Below are positions 51,911-60,656 of a DNA stretch of 64,000 bases, piece after piece. This DNA comes from Glo-17 sp964549735 (GTDB lineage: Bacteria > Krumholzibacteriota > Krumholzibacteriia > LZORAL124-64-63). The number at the start of each line of letters is the position of its first letter. Positions within the stretch are counted from its first letter, which is position 1. Where the stretch lies: assembly GCA_964549735.1 (NCBI GenBank), contig CAZJWO010000002.1, positions 32,631 to 96,630 of the forward strand. The letters are read 5' to 3'. A program made the translations under genes and the position numbers. Under the pieces are notes generated by a model. It was not told the origin of the DNA. It saw only the letters and a list, made by a program, of their open reading frames with translations, and made no database searches.

Positions 51911-54223
51911 TCAGACGCGTACCGGCAGCACGGATTCCACCGCCGCGACCAGGTCGCGCACCTTGATCGGCTTGGGCACGTACCCGTCCATGCCGGCCAG
52001 CAGGCACTGGTCGCGGTCGGTACGCATGGCGTGCGCGGTCACCCCGATGATGGGCTGATGGCGACCGGTGTCGGCTTCCGCCGTGCGGATCCGCCGCGCC
52101 ATCGTCAGCCCGTCCATGACGGGCATCTGCACGTCGGCGAGTACGACGTCGTATGGGCCCTCGGCCAGGAGGTCGAGGCCTTCCTGCCCGTTGTTCGCGA
52201 TCACGACATCGCAGCCGAGCTTCTTGAGCAGCAACCGCGCGAAGATCTGGTTGACCGGATTGTCCTCCACCAGCAGCATCCGCAATCCCTCCAGAGACCG
52301 CGCGTGATCCTCCGGGGCCTGGCCGTCGTCCCGCCGTGGCGCGGCGTGGCCCGGCGGATAGAGGTTCGCCTGCAAGGACGTGGGCTTGATCGGAAGCCAC
52401 AGCCGCTCGCGGCAGCTGGCGACCGGTTGCTCCTCATCGTCGCCGACGCGGACCATCGGGACGTGACGCACGGCGGGCCGCCGGGCCGCCGCTTCGACGG
52501 TCTCTCGCCAGACCGGCGACGCCGTGCGCAGGAGGCTCTGCTCGCAGAAGATGAGGTCGCACGGGTCGGTGTCTGCACCCAGCGAGGCGGCAAGGTCTTC
52601 GATCGAGCACCCGGCCGCGACCTCGCGGACGGCCCACCCCAGGGTGGCCAATTGCGCCGCCAGGGAGCCGCGGGCGGCGTCGTGGCGGCAGATGACCGCG
52701 GCGCGGCGTCCCCACCGCGGGGGCCAGCCGGCGTCGCCTCCCGCGACGACCGGCAGCGTCAACGTGAAATGGAAGGTGCTGCCCTCGCCCACGACGCTGT
52801 CGACGGCCAGCGTGCCGCCCATCAACGCCAGCAGCTGCGAGGAGATCGCCAGCCCGAGCCCGGTGCCGCCGAACTTGCGCGTGATCGACGCGTCCGCCTG
52901 CGCGAAGGCGTCGAAGATGCTCGCGCGCGCCTCCGGGCCGATGCCGATCCCGGTATCGGCGACGAAGAATCGGATGGTGCACGCGTCGCCCGCGGTCTCG
53001 ACGAGCGACGCCGCGAGTTCGACGTGTCCCTTGGCCGTGAACTTCACCGCGTTGCCGAGCAGGTTCAGCAGCACCTGCCGCAGCCGGCCCGCGTCGCCCC
53101 GCAGCCGGCGCGGCACGCGCGGATCCAACCGGCAGACGAATTCCAGATCATGGCGCGACGCCTCGAGCGCGAACGTGTCCGTCACGCCGTCCAGCAAGCT
53201 GTAGAGGTCGAATTCCACGATCTCGAGCTCGAGCCGGCCGGCCTCCACCTTGGAGAAGTCGAGGATGTCGTTGATGATCTCCAGCAGCGCCTCGGCGCTG
53301 TCCTTCACGATGACCATGTTGCGGCGCTGTCCGGGATCGAGATCGCCGCCCAGCGTCAGCTCCGTCATGCCGATGATGCCGTTCATCGGCGTGCGGATCT
53401 CGTGCGACATATTCGCCAGGAACTGGCTCTTGGCGCGGCTGGCGCGATCGGCAGCCTCCTTCGCCGCGACCAGTTCGGCGGTGCGGGCGGCGACCATCCC
53501 CTCGAGGTTGCGGCTGTACTGCTCGACCTCCGCGCGCGATTGATGGACGCTGTGCGCCATCGCGTTGAACGCGGCGGCCAGTCGGCCGAGCTCATCGCCT
53601 TCGTCGTGATGTACGCGCACGTCCAGTCGGCCGGCCGCCATGGCGCCCGCCGCCTCGCTGAGGGCGATCACGGGTCTCGTGATCTGGCGCGAGAGCACGC
53701 TGCCGGCGAGCAGGCCCATGAGCGCCACCAGCAGGCTGACGTGCCAGGTCAACCGGCGGTTGCGCGCCACCTCTTGCTGGGCGGAGGTCGTGTCGAGTCG
53801 CAGGATGAGCACGCCGAGCAGATCGGCCGCGTTCGCGACCGGCGCCACGACCTCGAGCATCTCGCCGCGCGTGCGGACCTCCATGGCCGCGGGGAGTCCC
53901 ACCCGCTCCGCGTCGAGCACCTGGCCGGCGACGGTCGCGCCCCGGGCGTCCAGCAACTGGACCCCCGCGATGTCGGGATTGGCGATGACGCCGCTGAGCA
54001 TCTCCGCCGCGCCCTGGCTGTCATCGAACTCCAGCGCGGCGACCAGGTTGTAGGCCAGAACCTCCGCCATCCCGACGACCTTGCCGGTCAGGGCCGCCCG
54101 GGTCAACCTGGCCAGTTGCGGCGGGAAGTAGATGGCGATCGAAACGGCGCTGACGAGCGACACGGCCAGGATGGCCCCCGTGAGCTTGGTGCGGATCGAT
54201 ACCATGCGCAGCGTCCGCTTCAT
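51911..54223 (-). CDS. Hybrid histidine kinase (HAMP, HisKA, receiver)
   Basis: A 770-residue inner-membrane sensor kinase. A first transmembrane segment (about 14-35) and a second (about 160-178) bound a periplasmic CHASE8-type domain (GMAEVLAYNLVAALEFDD, then LLDARGATVAGQVLD). A HAMP linker follows (RQITRPVIALSEAAGAMAAGRLDVRV). The phosphoacceptor His is in QFLANMSHEIRTPMNG, and the ATPase has NAVKF, DTGIGI and GGTGLGLAIS. A receiver-like degenerate segment (about 500-600) precedes a complete receiver with DVVLADVQMPVMDGLTMARRI. ATG 54223 overlaps the stop of the YfiR gene as ATGA, so the sensor is coupled to YfiR and the TonB receptor in one operon. Confidence 0.94.
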   Translation of the reverse strand: MKRTLRMVSIRTKLTGAILAVSLVSAVSIAIYFPPQLARLTRAALTGKVVGMAEVLAYNLVAALEFDDSQGAAEMLSGVIANPDIAGVQLLDARGATVAGQVLDAERVGLPAAMEVRTRGEMLEVVAPVANAADLLGVLILRLDTTSAQQEVARNRRLTWHVSLLVALMGLLAGSVLSRQITRPVIALSEAAGAMAAGRLDVRVHHDEGDELGRLAAAFNAMAHSVHQSRAEVEQYSRNLEGMVAARTAELVAAKEAADRASRAKSQFLANMSHEIRTPMNGIIGMTELTLGGDLDPGQRRNMVIVKDSAEALLEIINDILDFSKVEAGRLELEIVEFDLYSLLDGVTDTFALEASRHDLEFVCRLDPRVPRRLRGDAGRLRQVLLNLLGNAVKFTAKGHVELAASLVETAGDACTIRFFVADTGIGIGPEARASIFDAFAQADASITRKFGGTGLGLAISSQLLALMGGTLAVDSVVGEGSTFHFTLTLPVVAGGDAGWPPRWGRRAAVICRHDAARGSLAAQLATLGWAVREVAAGCSIEDLAASLGADTDPCDLIFCEQSLLRTASPVWRETVEAAARRPAVRHVPMVRVGDDEEQPVASCRERLWLPIKPTSLQANLYPPGHAAPRRDDGQAPEDHARSLEGLRMLLVEDNPVNQIFARLLLKKLGCDVVIANNGQEGLDLLAEGPYDVVLADVQMPVMDGLTMARRIRTAEADTGRHQPIIGVTAHAMRTDRDQCLLAGMDGYVPKPIKVRDLVAAVESVLPVRV

Positions 54224-54846
54224 CGGTTCACGACCTCGCACAAACGCAGGACGCGCGCGTCGAGCTGGTGCCCCTCGGCGGCCAGCGATGCGATGTCGAC
54301 CTCGATGCGGATGCGCTCGCCGTCGTGCCGCAAGCCGACGGACAATCCCAGCCCGACGCTGCCGGTTTCGGCGGCGAGCGTCAGAATGCCGCGTTGGCGG
54401 GCGATTCGGGAGATGACATCCAGATGATCGCGATGTCCGGCGGTCACGTAGAGCACTTCGATGTCCGCTTGCGCGATCTGCCGCGCGAGGTCATCGGCGT
54501 CATGCCAGCCGAGGATCGTGTGCGCGAACGCGACGCCGTTGATCGTCTTGTGCGCGGACGCGGCGAGCGCCTCGCGCAAGGCGATCAGGCTGCGGTACGA
54601 CGTCTGGTCGCCGAGCCGATGGAGCAGGCCGATCCGCAGTTTGGGCGCCGGAGTCTCCCAGAGCGTCCGATCGTAGGTGAGCAGCTTGAAATAGATCGGC
54701 AGCTGGGTCTCCGCCGGGACTGTTTCGGCGCAGGCCGCCGTGGCCAGCGTCAGCAGTTGCGCGACAACCAACGCGACGACGCCGGCCGTCCGCGCGCCGC
54801 GCGGGGCGTGTTCGCGAGATCTGCCGTGGTCCGTACCGGTCCGCAC
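54220..54846 (-). CDS. YfiR/DUF4154-family periplasmic protein
   Basis: A 208-residue exported protein with a signal peptide ending near residue 40 (LLTLATAACAE). The mature part matches DUF4154: IYFKLLTYDRTLWE at the start, a central GVAFAHTILGWHDADDLARQI and IEVLYVTAGH, and the ending RIRIEVDIASLAAEGHQLDARVLRLCEVV, the strand/helix pattern of YfiR proteins. YfiR represses a partner membrane enzyme in Pseudomonas by a periplasmic contact. Here it sits between a TonB receptor (18 bp spacer) and a hybrid kinase (4-bp overlap), so its likely partner is the kinase's periplasmic domain. The start is GTG 54846; a downstream alternative is not obvious. Confidence 0.88.
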   Translation of the reverse strand: MRTGTDHGRSREHAPRGARTAGVVALVVAQLLTLATAACAETVPAETQLPIYFKLLTYDRTLWETPAPKLRIGLLHRLGDQTSYRSLIALREALAASAHKTINGVAFAHTILGWHDADDLARQIAQADIEVLYVTAGHRDHLDVISRIARQRGILTLAAETGSVGLGLSVGLRHDGERIRIEVDIASLAAEGHQLDARVLRLCEVVNR

Positions 54847-54864
54847 GCCTTGTTCGTCCTTCGC

Positions 54865-56793
54865 TCAGAAACCGATCATGACGCTGGCGGAGATCCGTCG
54901 CCGCTGCTCGATGGCCAGGGAGTGGTCTCGGAAGCGGCGATCCAGGAGATTCTCGACCGCAAGAGTCAACCGCCGCTTGCCGCCGTCAGGCTGCACCTGC
55001 CAGGCCGCGTCCAGCACGAGGCGCGCCTCGCCGGCGACGTCGTCCGGCAGGTGGTTGTCGCCCCAGACCGACGCGCTGCGGTAGCGCCCGGTCAGCTGGA
55101 GGTGATGGCCGGCGGCGGCGCGCACGCGCGCGACGGCCGCCGCCGCATGCGCGGGGGCGCGCTCGATCCGCTCGTCCGTGTCCGCGTCCGTGAGCCAGAC
55201 GAAGGAATACTGTCCCGTCAAACGCAGCCACGTGGCGGGATCCGTGCGCAGACTCGCCTCGCCGCCGCGGGCGATCCAGGAGGGGCCGTTGACGAACGCC
55301 AATTCCGAGGGCATTCCCGGGATGAGGGCGGGCGGCGAGGGGAACGTCGCCACCGTTTCCATCGCGATGATCTTGTCCATGCGGTTGTGGAACAGCGCGG
55401 CCGTCAGCAGCAGGCCGTCGCGTACCATCCCCTGGTAGCCGATCTCGACGGACGCGATCTCCTCGCTCTGGTTGTCCAGATCGCCGCGCACGATCTGGTT
55501 GACGCCCGGCGCGAGTTCGATCTCGGTGCGCCAGCGGCTCTCGACGTAGGCCGGATCGCGGTAGGCCTTGCTGTAGGAAAGGCGCAGATGATGGCGCGCC
55601 GCCGGCTTGTAGACCAGGCCGCCGCGCGGCGACAGATGGCCGCCGACCAGCGAGTGGTGTTCGTAGCGCACCCCGAACGAGAAGCGCAGATCGGGTCGCG
55701 GCGACCACTCCTCCAGCACGAACCCCGCATAGATGTTCTCGTCGTCGCCGGTCGCGGGCTGTCCGTATTCGGTCCGGCGGTGGCGGTAGCTCCCCCCCCA
55801 GACGACGTGATGCCCCGACCAGGGACGCAGCGCGTGCTGGAACTCGAAGTCGTGCAGACGGCTCTTCAGGCGCGTGCGCGCCCCCATGAGGCCGGAATCG
55901 ATGGCGTCGATGGTCACGTCGTAGGCGTTCGTGAACCAGCGCGCCATGAGATCGGCGCGCACGTAGTCGGCGCGCACGTGGTGCTGGACGCCGTCGGTCG
56001 TCAGCGGCGCGCTGACGGGCGCCAGCTTGTTGCGACCGTTGTTATGGCCGGCGCCGATCGCGAGCCACGAGTCGGGCCGCAGAGTCCAGCGCGCCTGCGC
56101 GTCGAAGCGGACGTTCTCCGCTTCCGGGGCGTCTTGTTCCCAGTCGCTGGACCGGTCCCAGATCGTCGTCAGCTTCCAGCTCAGGTCGGCGCGCCGCCCG
56201 GCGTGGCGCAGCGCGCCGTAGGCTTCGCCGAGGTCGCTGACCATGGTCCGCGCCGTCGAGCCGAGCTGCTCGCCGGGCGCGTAGGTGATGATGTTGATGA
56301 CGCCCGCGAACGCGTTGGCCCCGTGCATGGCCGAGCCCGGACCCTTGATCACTTCGATGACCCTGATGTCCTCGAGGCTGACGGTCAGCTGGTCCCAGAT
56401 GACCAGACCGTAGACGTCGTCGTAGACCGAACGGCCATCGACGAGGACGAGCATGGCGTTCGAGCCCGGCTTGTTCAGACCGCGCGCCGAGACGTCGAAG
56501 GTGGAGCTGGTGGCCTGCAGCACGTCGAGTCCGGGCACGGTGCGCAGCAGCTCCGGTATGGAGCGCGCGCCGCTGGCCGCGATCTCCTCGGCCGTGATGA
56601 CCGTGGCCGCGACCGGCGCGTCGCTGACTTTCTGGGTGTGCTTCGCCGCCGTGACGATGGTCTGATCCAGCAAGGCCTCGAGGTCGAGCTCGCTGAAGTC
56701 GGCGTAATCCGGCGGCACGGCCGCTACGGCCAGACATGCCATGCCGGACAGCACAGCCGCCGCCAGCCGGACGGCGAGGGATGGTCCGCTCAT
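54865..56793 (-). CDS. TonB-dependent receptor coupled to a YfiR-kinase system
   Basis: A 642-residue outer-membrane receptor. After a signal peptide (about 1-25) comes the short segment SELDLEALLDQTIVTAAKHTQKVSDAPVAATVITAEEI, characteristic of the TonB receptors that pair with YfiR. The plug contains GLNKPGSNAMLVLVDGRSVYDDVYG and IEVIKGPGSAMHGANAFAGVINIIT. The barrel ends ISASVMIGF with a terminal Phe as outer-membrane porins do. ATG 56793 has AAGGAT upstream; the longer open frame upstream lacks a signal peptide. Ligand unknown; the operon suggests an import-and-sense relay from receptor through YfiR to kinase. Confidence 0.92.
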   Translation of the reverse strand: MSGPSLAVRLAAAVLSGMACLAVAAVPPDYADFSELDLEALLDQTIVTAAKHTQKVSDAPVAATVITAEEIAASGARSIPELLRTVPGLDVLQATSSTFDVSARGLNKPGSNAMLVLVDGRSVYDDVYGLVIWDQLTVSLEDIRVIEVIKGPGSAMHGANAFAGVINIITYAPGEQLGSTARTMVSDLGEAYGALRHAGRRADLSWKLTTIWDRSSDWEQDAPEAENVRFDAQARWTLRPDSWLAIGAGHNNGRNKLAPVSAPLTTDGVQHHVRADYVRADLMARWFTNAYDVTIDAIDSGLMGARTRLKSRLHDFEFQHALRPWSGHHVVWGGSYRHRRTEYGQPATGDDENIYAGFVLEEWSPRPDLRFSFGVRYEHHSLVGGHLSPRGGLVYKPAARHHLRLSYSKAYRDPAYVESRWRTEIELAPGVNQIVRGDLDNQSEEIASVEIGYQGMVRDGLLLTAALFHNRMDKIIAMETVATFPSPPALIPGMPSELAFVNGPSWIARGGEASLRTDPATWLRLTGQYSFVWLTDADTDERIERAPAHAAAAVARVRAAAGHHLQLTGRYRSASVWGDNHLPDDVAGEARLVLDAAWQVQPDGGKRRLTLAVENLLDRRFRDHSLAIEQRRRISASVMIGF

Positions 56794-57080
56794 ACCGCAT
56801 CCTTCCAGGGTCGTCTGCAGGCCGTGGACAGTTCTCGGCCCCATGGTCGACGGCATCGGCAGCGACGACGATCTATTAAGCATTACCCCAGGGCGGGCTA
56901 AAGCGGGCCCGTATCTCCGGCGCAAATATATGCTAAAACAACATGTTATAAGATCATCGGGCCGGGCCGCCGCCGTACGGCGCCGCCCGGACAACGCTGC
57001 GCGAGCGTTTGCAGATCGTGCTATACTGCCGCTGTTCGCGTTCGGTATCCAGTCGACCTCTCGATCAAGGGGGTATCGCC
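56794..57080. other. Divergent spacer, about 290 bp, AT-rich centre
   Basis: Separates the leftward TonB/YfiR/kinase operon from the rightward secreted protein. An AT-rich stretch around 56925-56955 contains the palindrome AACATGTT and several TATA-like boxes usable by the leftward operon. For the rightward gene the best -10 is TATACT (57022-57027), with a poor -35. I see no RNA gene or small ORF. Confidence 0.4.
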
Positions 57081-57992
57081 ATGAGGTCCACCATCGTCGG
57101 CGCGATGATCACGTTGTCGGCCTTGGCCGTGGCGGCGAGCGCGCAACCCACCCTGGATTCGCTCTGGCCCAACGACGACGGCATGCGCTGGGAATACGAG
57201 TTCTCCTACGAAGAAGCGGACCTACCGCCGTATTTCGAAGAACGCTCCTTCACGTCTTCCGCTTTCCTGCAACTGGATGGGACGCACCCGATCCCCGGCG
57301 GCCTGGCGCAGGTGCTGCGCGGCGAGCACGGCTGGGTACCGGGGCGCGCCGCCGATGGCTCGCCCGCGCTATCGCCGCTCCTGCGCGCCATCTGGCGGGC
57401 GCGCCCCGATCTGCGCGACCGCCTCGCCGCGCGCCCCGGCGCCGCGCGCCAGGACGGCGTCTGGTGGCCACTCTTCCTGCATCCCGGCTACTTCGTGAAG
57501 ACCGAGCAGGTCATCGAGATGTGGCAGGACGATTGGGATCACCCGACGTGGACCTACCTCGAGGACGACCTCAGCGTCGGCGCGTCGTTCGTGCACCAGC
57601 TGGCGCCCGAACTCGCCGACGACATCTTCCTCTATGGGACCGTCGGCGCGATCGATGCCACGGTGTCGACCGACGCCGGCGTCTTCACCGACGCCGTGCG
57701 GATGGATTACGTGATCGATATGGGATGGAATGTCGTGACGGACGAGCAGGGCGATCCGCTCGGTCGGATACGCAGCGAAGAGATCGGTCACGTGCACTTC
57801 GGCCCCAACGTCGGCCCGCTGGACATGGTGCAGGAATATATCTTCATCGCGGAGATCGACTGCGACGACTGTCCCCCCGAATGGAGCGATATCTTGGGCG
57901 TACCCATGGTGACCCAGACGCTCTCCTTGACGAGCATGCCGGTGGCGAACCGATCGCTGACCTGGAGCGGCGTCAAGGCGTTGTTCGACTAG
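57081..57992 (+). CDS. Secreted protein of unknown function
   Basis: A 303-residue protein with a signal peptide (about 1-21, MRSTIVGAMITLSALAVAASAQ). The mature part is rich in Asp, Glu and Trp, including SLWPNDDGMRWEYEFSYEE near the N-terminus, SVGASFVHQLAPELADDIFLYGTVGAIDATVSTDAG centrally, and a CDDC pair near 265. The opening resembles secreted proteins whose mature start WPLxxGxxWxY marks an outer-surface beta-barrel-like domain; no family can be assigned. ATG 57081 has GGGGGTA upstream. It is convergent with the ThiF gene of the tungsten operon, 40 bp apart. Confidence 0.75.
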   Translation: MRSTIVGAMITLSALAVAASAQPTLDSLWPNDDGMRWEYEFSYEEADLPPYFEERSFTSSAFLQLDGTHPIPGGLAQVLRGEHGWVPGRAADGSPALSPLLRAIWRARPDLRDRLAARPGAARQDGVWWPLFLHPGYFVKTEQVIEMWQDDWDHPTWTYLEDDLSVGASFVHQLAPELADDIFLYGTVGAIDATVSTDAGVFTDAVRMDYVIDMGWNVVTDEQGDPLGRIRSEEIGHVHFGPNVGPLDMVQEYIFIAEIDCDDCPPEWSDILGVPMVTQTLSLTSMPVANRSLTWSGVKALFD

Positions 57993-58032
57993 CGGCGCGG
58001 CGGGGGCGGGTTGTTCGCGGCGCCGGCCGCGG

Positions 58033-58647
58033 TCACGGCCGCGCCGCGGCGTCGGTCAGCAGGCACTCGAGGGCCAGGTTCGCCTGCATCGCGGCCACCA
58101 GCGCGACCCGCGCCGCGCACAGCCCGCCGGACATGTCGGACGCGAAGTCGCCGCACATGATGATCCGCCCCGCGCGGCGCACAGTGATCGCCTCGGTGCG
58201 GCCGATCCCGGACAGCCCGCTGGCGCCGACGACCCAGCGCCCGGGGAACGCGGCGCACCAGGCTTCCAGCAACCAGCGTTTGGCTTCCGCCTGATCGAAC
58301 GCCTCGAGCAGCAGATCGGCGGTGGTCAGCCCCGCGACATCAGCGGGCCCCAGGCGCAGCGCCCGGAGTTCGAGGTCGACCGCCGGCTGGATGCGCCGCA
58401 GATGCGCGGCGAGGGCCTCGGTCTTCGGGCGCCCGATATCGTCCAGGAAGAAGTGCTGGCGGTTGAGGTTCGAGGCCTCGACCACATCGTGGTCGATGAG
58501 GATCAACCGGCCGACGCCCGCGCGCACGAGGGCGACGGCCGCGTTCGAGCCCAGCCCGCCGCAGCCCGCGATCGCGACCGTCTTGCGCCGCAGGATCTCC
58601 GTCGTGCCGGGCACGTTGCGGCGGAAGATGTCGCGATCCGCGGTCAC
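58033..58647 (-). CDS. ThiF/MoeB-like adenylyltransferase
   Basis: A 204-residue E1-like enzyme that adenylates the C-terminal glycine of a small sulfur carrier (MoaD/ThiS-type). It has the nucleotide site GCGGLGSNAAVALVRAG (about 28-44), the acidic strand LIDHDVVEASNLNRQ with the Asn-x-x-Arg motif, and RPKTEALAAHLRRI-type contacts. Length corresponds to the short ThiF family 2 that lacks the C-terminal extension and zinc pair of MoeB. The start is GTG 58647, overlapping the stop of the AOR gene as GTGA. Position at the end of a tungsten-enzyme operon suggests sulfur insertion during tungstopterin synthesis; no MoaD/ThiS gene is in the window. Confidence 0.85.
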   Translation of the reverse strand: MTADRDIFRRNVPGTTEILRRKTVAIAGCGGLGSNAAVALVRAGVGRLILIDHDVVEASNLNRQHFFLDDIGRPKTEALAAHLRRIQPAVDLELRALRLGPADVAGLTTADLLLEAFDQAEAKRWLLEAWCAAFPGRWVVGASGLSGIGRTEAITVRRAGRIIMCGDFASDMSGGLCAARVALVAAMQANLALECLLTDAAARP

Positions 58648-60656
58648 CTCTGGGCGTCCCTGACGATCGCCACCAGCTCGGGCAGGTCGATGCCCAGCTC
58701 CCGCAGCCGCGCGAGCGTCGGCACGCCGTCGCGGGTCCAGCCGCGGCGCTGGTACGCGGCGTCGACGACCTTGTTGTACTGCCGCATCCGGTGGTCGCGC
58801 AGCAGCGCCATCTTCTGCTCGGTCGTCTGGCCCGCGATGTCGACACCGACGTCCTCGACGAGCTGCTTGTCGTAGCGCTCGCGTCGCGATTCGTACTCCT
58901 CTACCGTCACCGGGCCGACCGCGCGGTAGGGCGGCATGTCGTCCTGGCGCGAGCCGACGCCCAGCATGTAGGACATGATGCGCTGCAGGTTGTGGACGCG
59001 GGCCGATTGGTCGAGCATGCGCTTCTCGTCGAGCGGGATGCCGGTCATGCCCTGGAAGAACTTCTGGAAGTTCTCGACGTGCTCGGGGATCTTGGCCGCC
59101 TCCTGCGGGCGGTACTTCTTGTTGTCGGCCGGCACGACGTCGTTCCAGATCAGCTTGCACAGGCCCATCAGGCCGAACCAGGTGCGGAACAACGGGAAAT
59201 AGTAGAGAGCCTCGGCCTTGTCCTCGAAGGACGGGATCTGGTTGTTGACCATGTCCATGAAGATGAGCCAGGCTTCGTCGTGCTGCGGGCCCTTGACCGC
59301 CATGGTGTAGCCGGCCTGCTGGGCCAGCGATTCCTTGGAGACGTACTCGGAGTACTCGAGGCCCTTGGCCTCCATGCCGATGTCCTGCAGGAACGCGGCC
59401 GGAGCGCCGTACTCGGCGACCCATTTGTTCTTGAGCCACCGCACGCCCTTGCCCACGTCGACGCCGAATCCCTCGCCGCGCGCCATCTCGTGCAGCAGTT
59501 CAAGCGCCTCGGCGGTGGCGCCGAAGCGCAGTTCCTTGCCGCCGGTGTGCTCCTCGGTGATGACGCCCGCCTCGAAGGCCTCCATGACGAAGGCCACCGT
59601 CGTGGCGAAGGAGATGGTGTCGATGCCGTAGGTGTCGCAGTAGAAGTTGTACTCGGCGAGGAACTCGGCGTCGAAACAGCCCATGTTCGCCGCGCCGGCC
59701 GCCGTTTCGTACTCCGGCCCGTCGACGACGACCTTCTGCCCCCGGTAGGGGCCGGTCCGCAGCTCGAAGTCGTCGATGGTCTTGGCGCAGGCCATCGAGC
59801 AGCCCTTCCAGCAGCCGTCGGGCATGTCCTGGGTGAAGAACTCCTGTTTCAGGCGCCGCGAGTCGATCTTGTACGTCAGGTCGTGCTTGCCGAACTTGTA
59901 GTTGTGCACGGGCAGCAGGTCGTACGCGTTCATGACGTCGACGATGTTCGCCGTGCCGACCTCGCGCATGCGGCACTGCGACTTGTCGAGCGTCGCCATC
60001 TCGGCGTTGATCTTCATGCCGTGCCTGCGGATCAGCTCCGGGTCCTCGGGACCGTTGAGGTCGTCGACGATCTGGATCGCGCCGGTGGGGCAGACGTGCG
60101 CGCACGACGTGCAGCCGATGCAATGGGCGTCGACCTCGTTGAACGGCATCGTCAGGTGGCGTTTGATGCCGCGGCCGGCGAAGTCGAGGATGCGCTCCTG
60201 GACGAACTCGTCGCAGGCCCGCACGCAATGGCCGCAGAGGATGCAGGCCGCCGGATTGTCGTCGGTCAACTCGCTGCGGAAACGCGCGCCGTCGGTCACG
60301 CCGCAGGCGCGCGCCACCTCCTGGACGACCGGCACCCGGGGCCAGCGCCCCAGGTACATCTCGGCCAGCACCTTGCGATGCTGCCGCACGCGCGGCGAGT
60401 GCGTCTCCACCTTGATCTCATCGCGCACGGGGTAGTTGCAGGCCGTCACCAGCCGCTTCTTGCCGCGCACCTCGATCTCGCAGACGCAGAGGCGGCAGAT
60501 GCCGGTCGGCGTCAGGTCCTTGTGGTGGCAGAGCGTGGGGATCGCGATGTCCAGCGCCTTGATCGCGTCGAGCAGGTAGGAGTCGCGGTTGACGGTGACC
60601 GCCTGGCCGTCGACGGTGATCGCGACCTTGACCTGGCTGATCGTCTTGGAGCCCAT
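58644..60656 (-). CDS. HydA/NuoG-like Fe-S module fused to C-terminal domains of tungsten AOR
   Basis: A 670-residue fusion. Residues 10-75 form a [2Fe-2S] ferredoxin (Cys43, Cys54, Cys57, Cys73); the following His-Cys cluster of NuoG/HydA is missing (no cysteines in the DCxxC region). Residues 135-195 carry two [4Fe-4S] motifs (Cys138/141/144/148 and Cys179/182/185/189). Residues about 215-670 are aldehyde ferredoxin oxidoreductase domains 2 and 3, with the cluster ligands Cys282, Cys286, Cys290 (CWKGCSMAC, C-X3-C-X3-C instead of the usual C-X2-C-X3-C) and the distal Cys500 in GLMGLCKL. The N-terminal AOR domain is absent here and encoded by the preceding gene. ATG 60656 (GGAGG 7 nt upstream) shares one base with that gene's TGA. 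Cytoplasmic catalytic half. Confidence 0.9.
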   Translation of the reverse strand: MGSKTISQVKVAITVDGQAVTVNRDSYLLDAIKALDIAIPTLCHHKDLTPTGICRLCVCEIEVRGKKRLVTACNYPVRDEIKVETHSPRVRQHRKVLAEMYLGRWPRVPVVQEVARACGVTDGARFRSELTDDNPAACILCGHCVRACDEFVQERILDFAGRGIKRHLTMPFNEVDAHCIGCTSCAHVCPTGAIQIVDDLNGPEDPELIRRHGMKINAEMATLDKSQCRMREVGTANIVDVMNAYDLLPVHNYKFGKHDLTYKIDSRRLKQEFFTQDMPDGCWKGCSMACAKTIDDFELRTGPYRGQKVVVDGPEYETAAGAANMGCFDAEFLAEYNFYCDTYGIDTISFATTVAFVMEAFEAGVITEEHTGGKELRFGATAEALELLHEMARGEGFGVDVGKGVRWLKNKWVAEYGAPAAFLQDIGMEAKGLEYSEYVSKESLAQQAGYTMAVKGPQHDEAWLIFMDMVNNQIPSFEDKAEALYYFPLFRTWFGLMGLCKLIWNDVVPADNKKYRPQEAAKIPEHVENFQKFFQGMTGIPLDEKRMLDQSARVHNLQRIMSYMLGVGSRQDDMPPYRAVGPVTVEEYESRRERYDKQLVEDVGVDIAGQTTEQKMALLRDHRMRQYNKVVDAAYQRRGWTRDGVPTLARLRELGIDLPELVAIVRDAQR

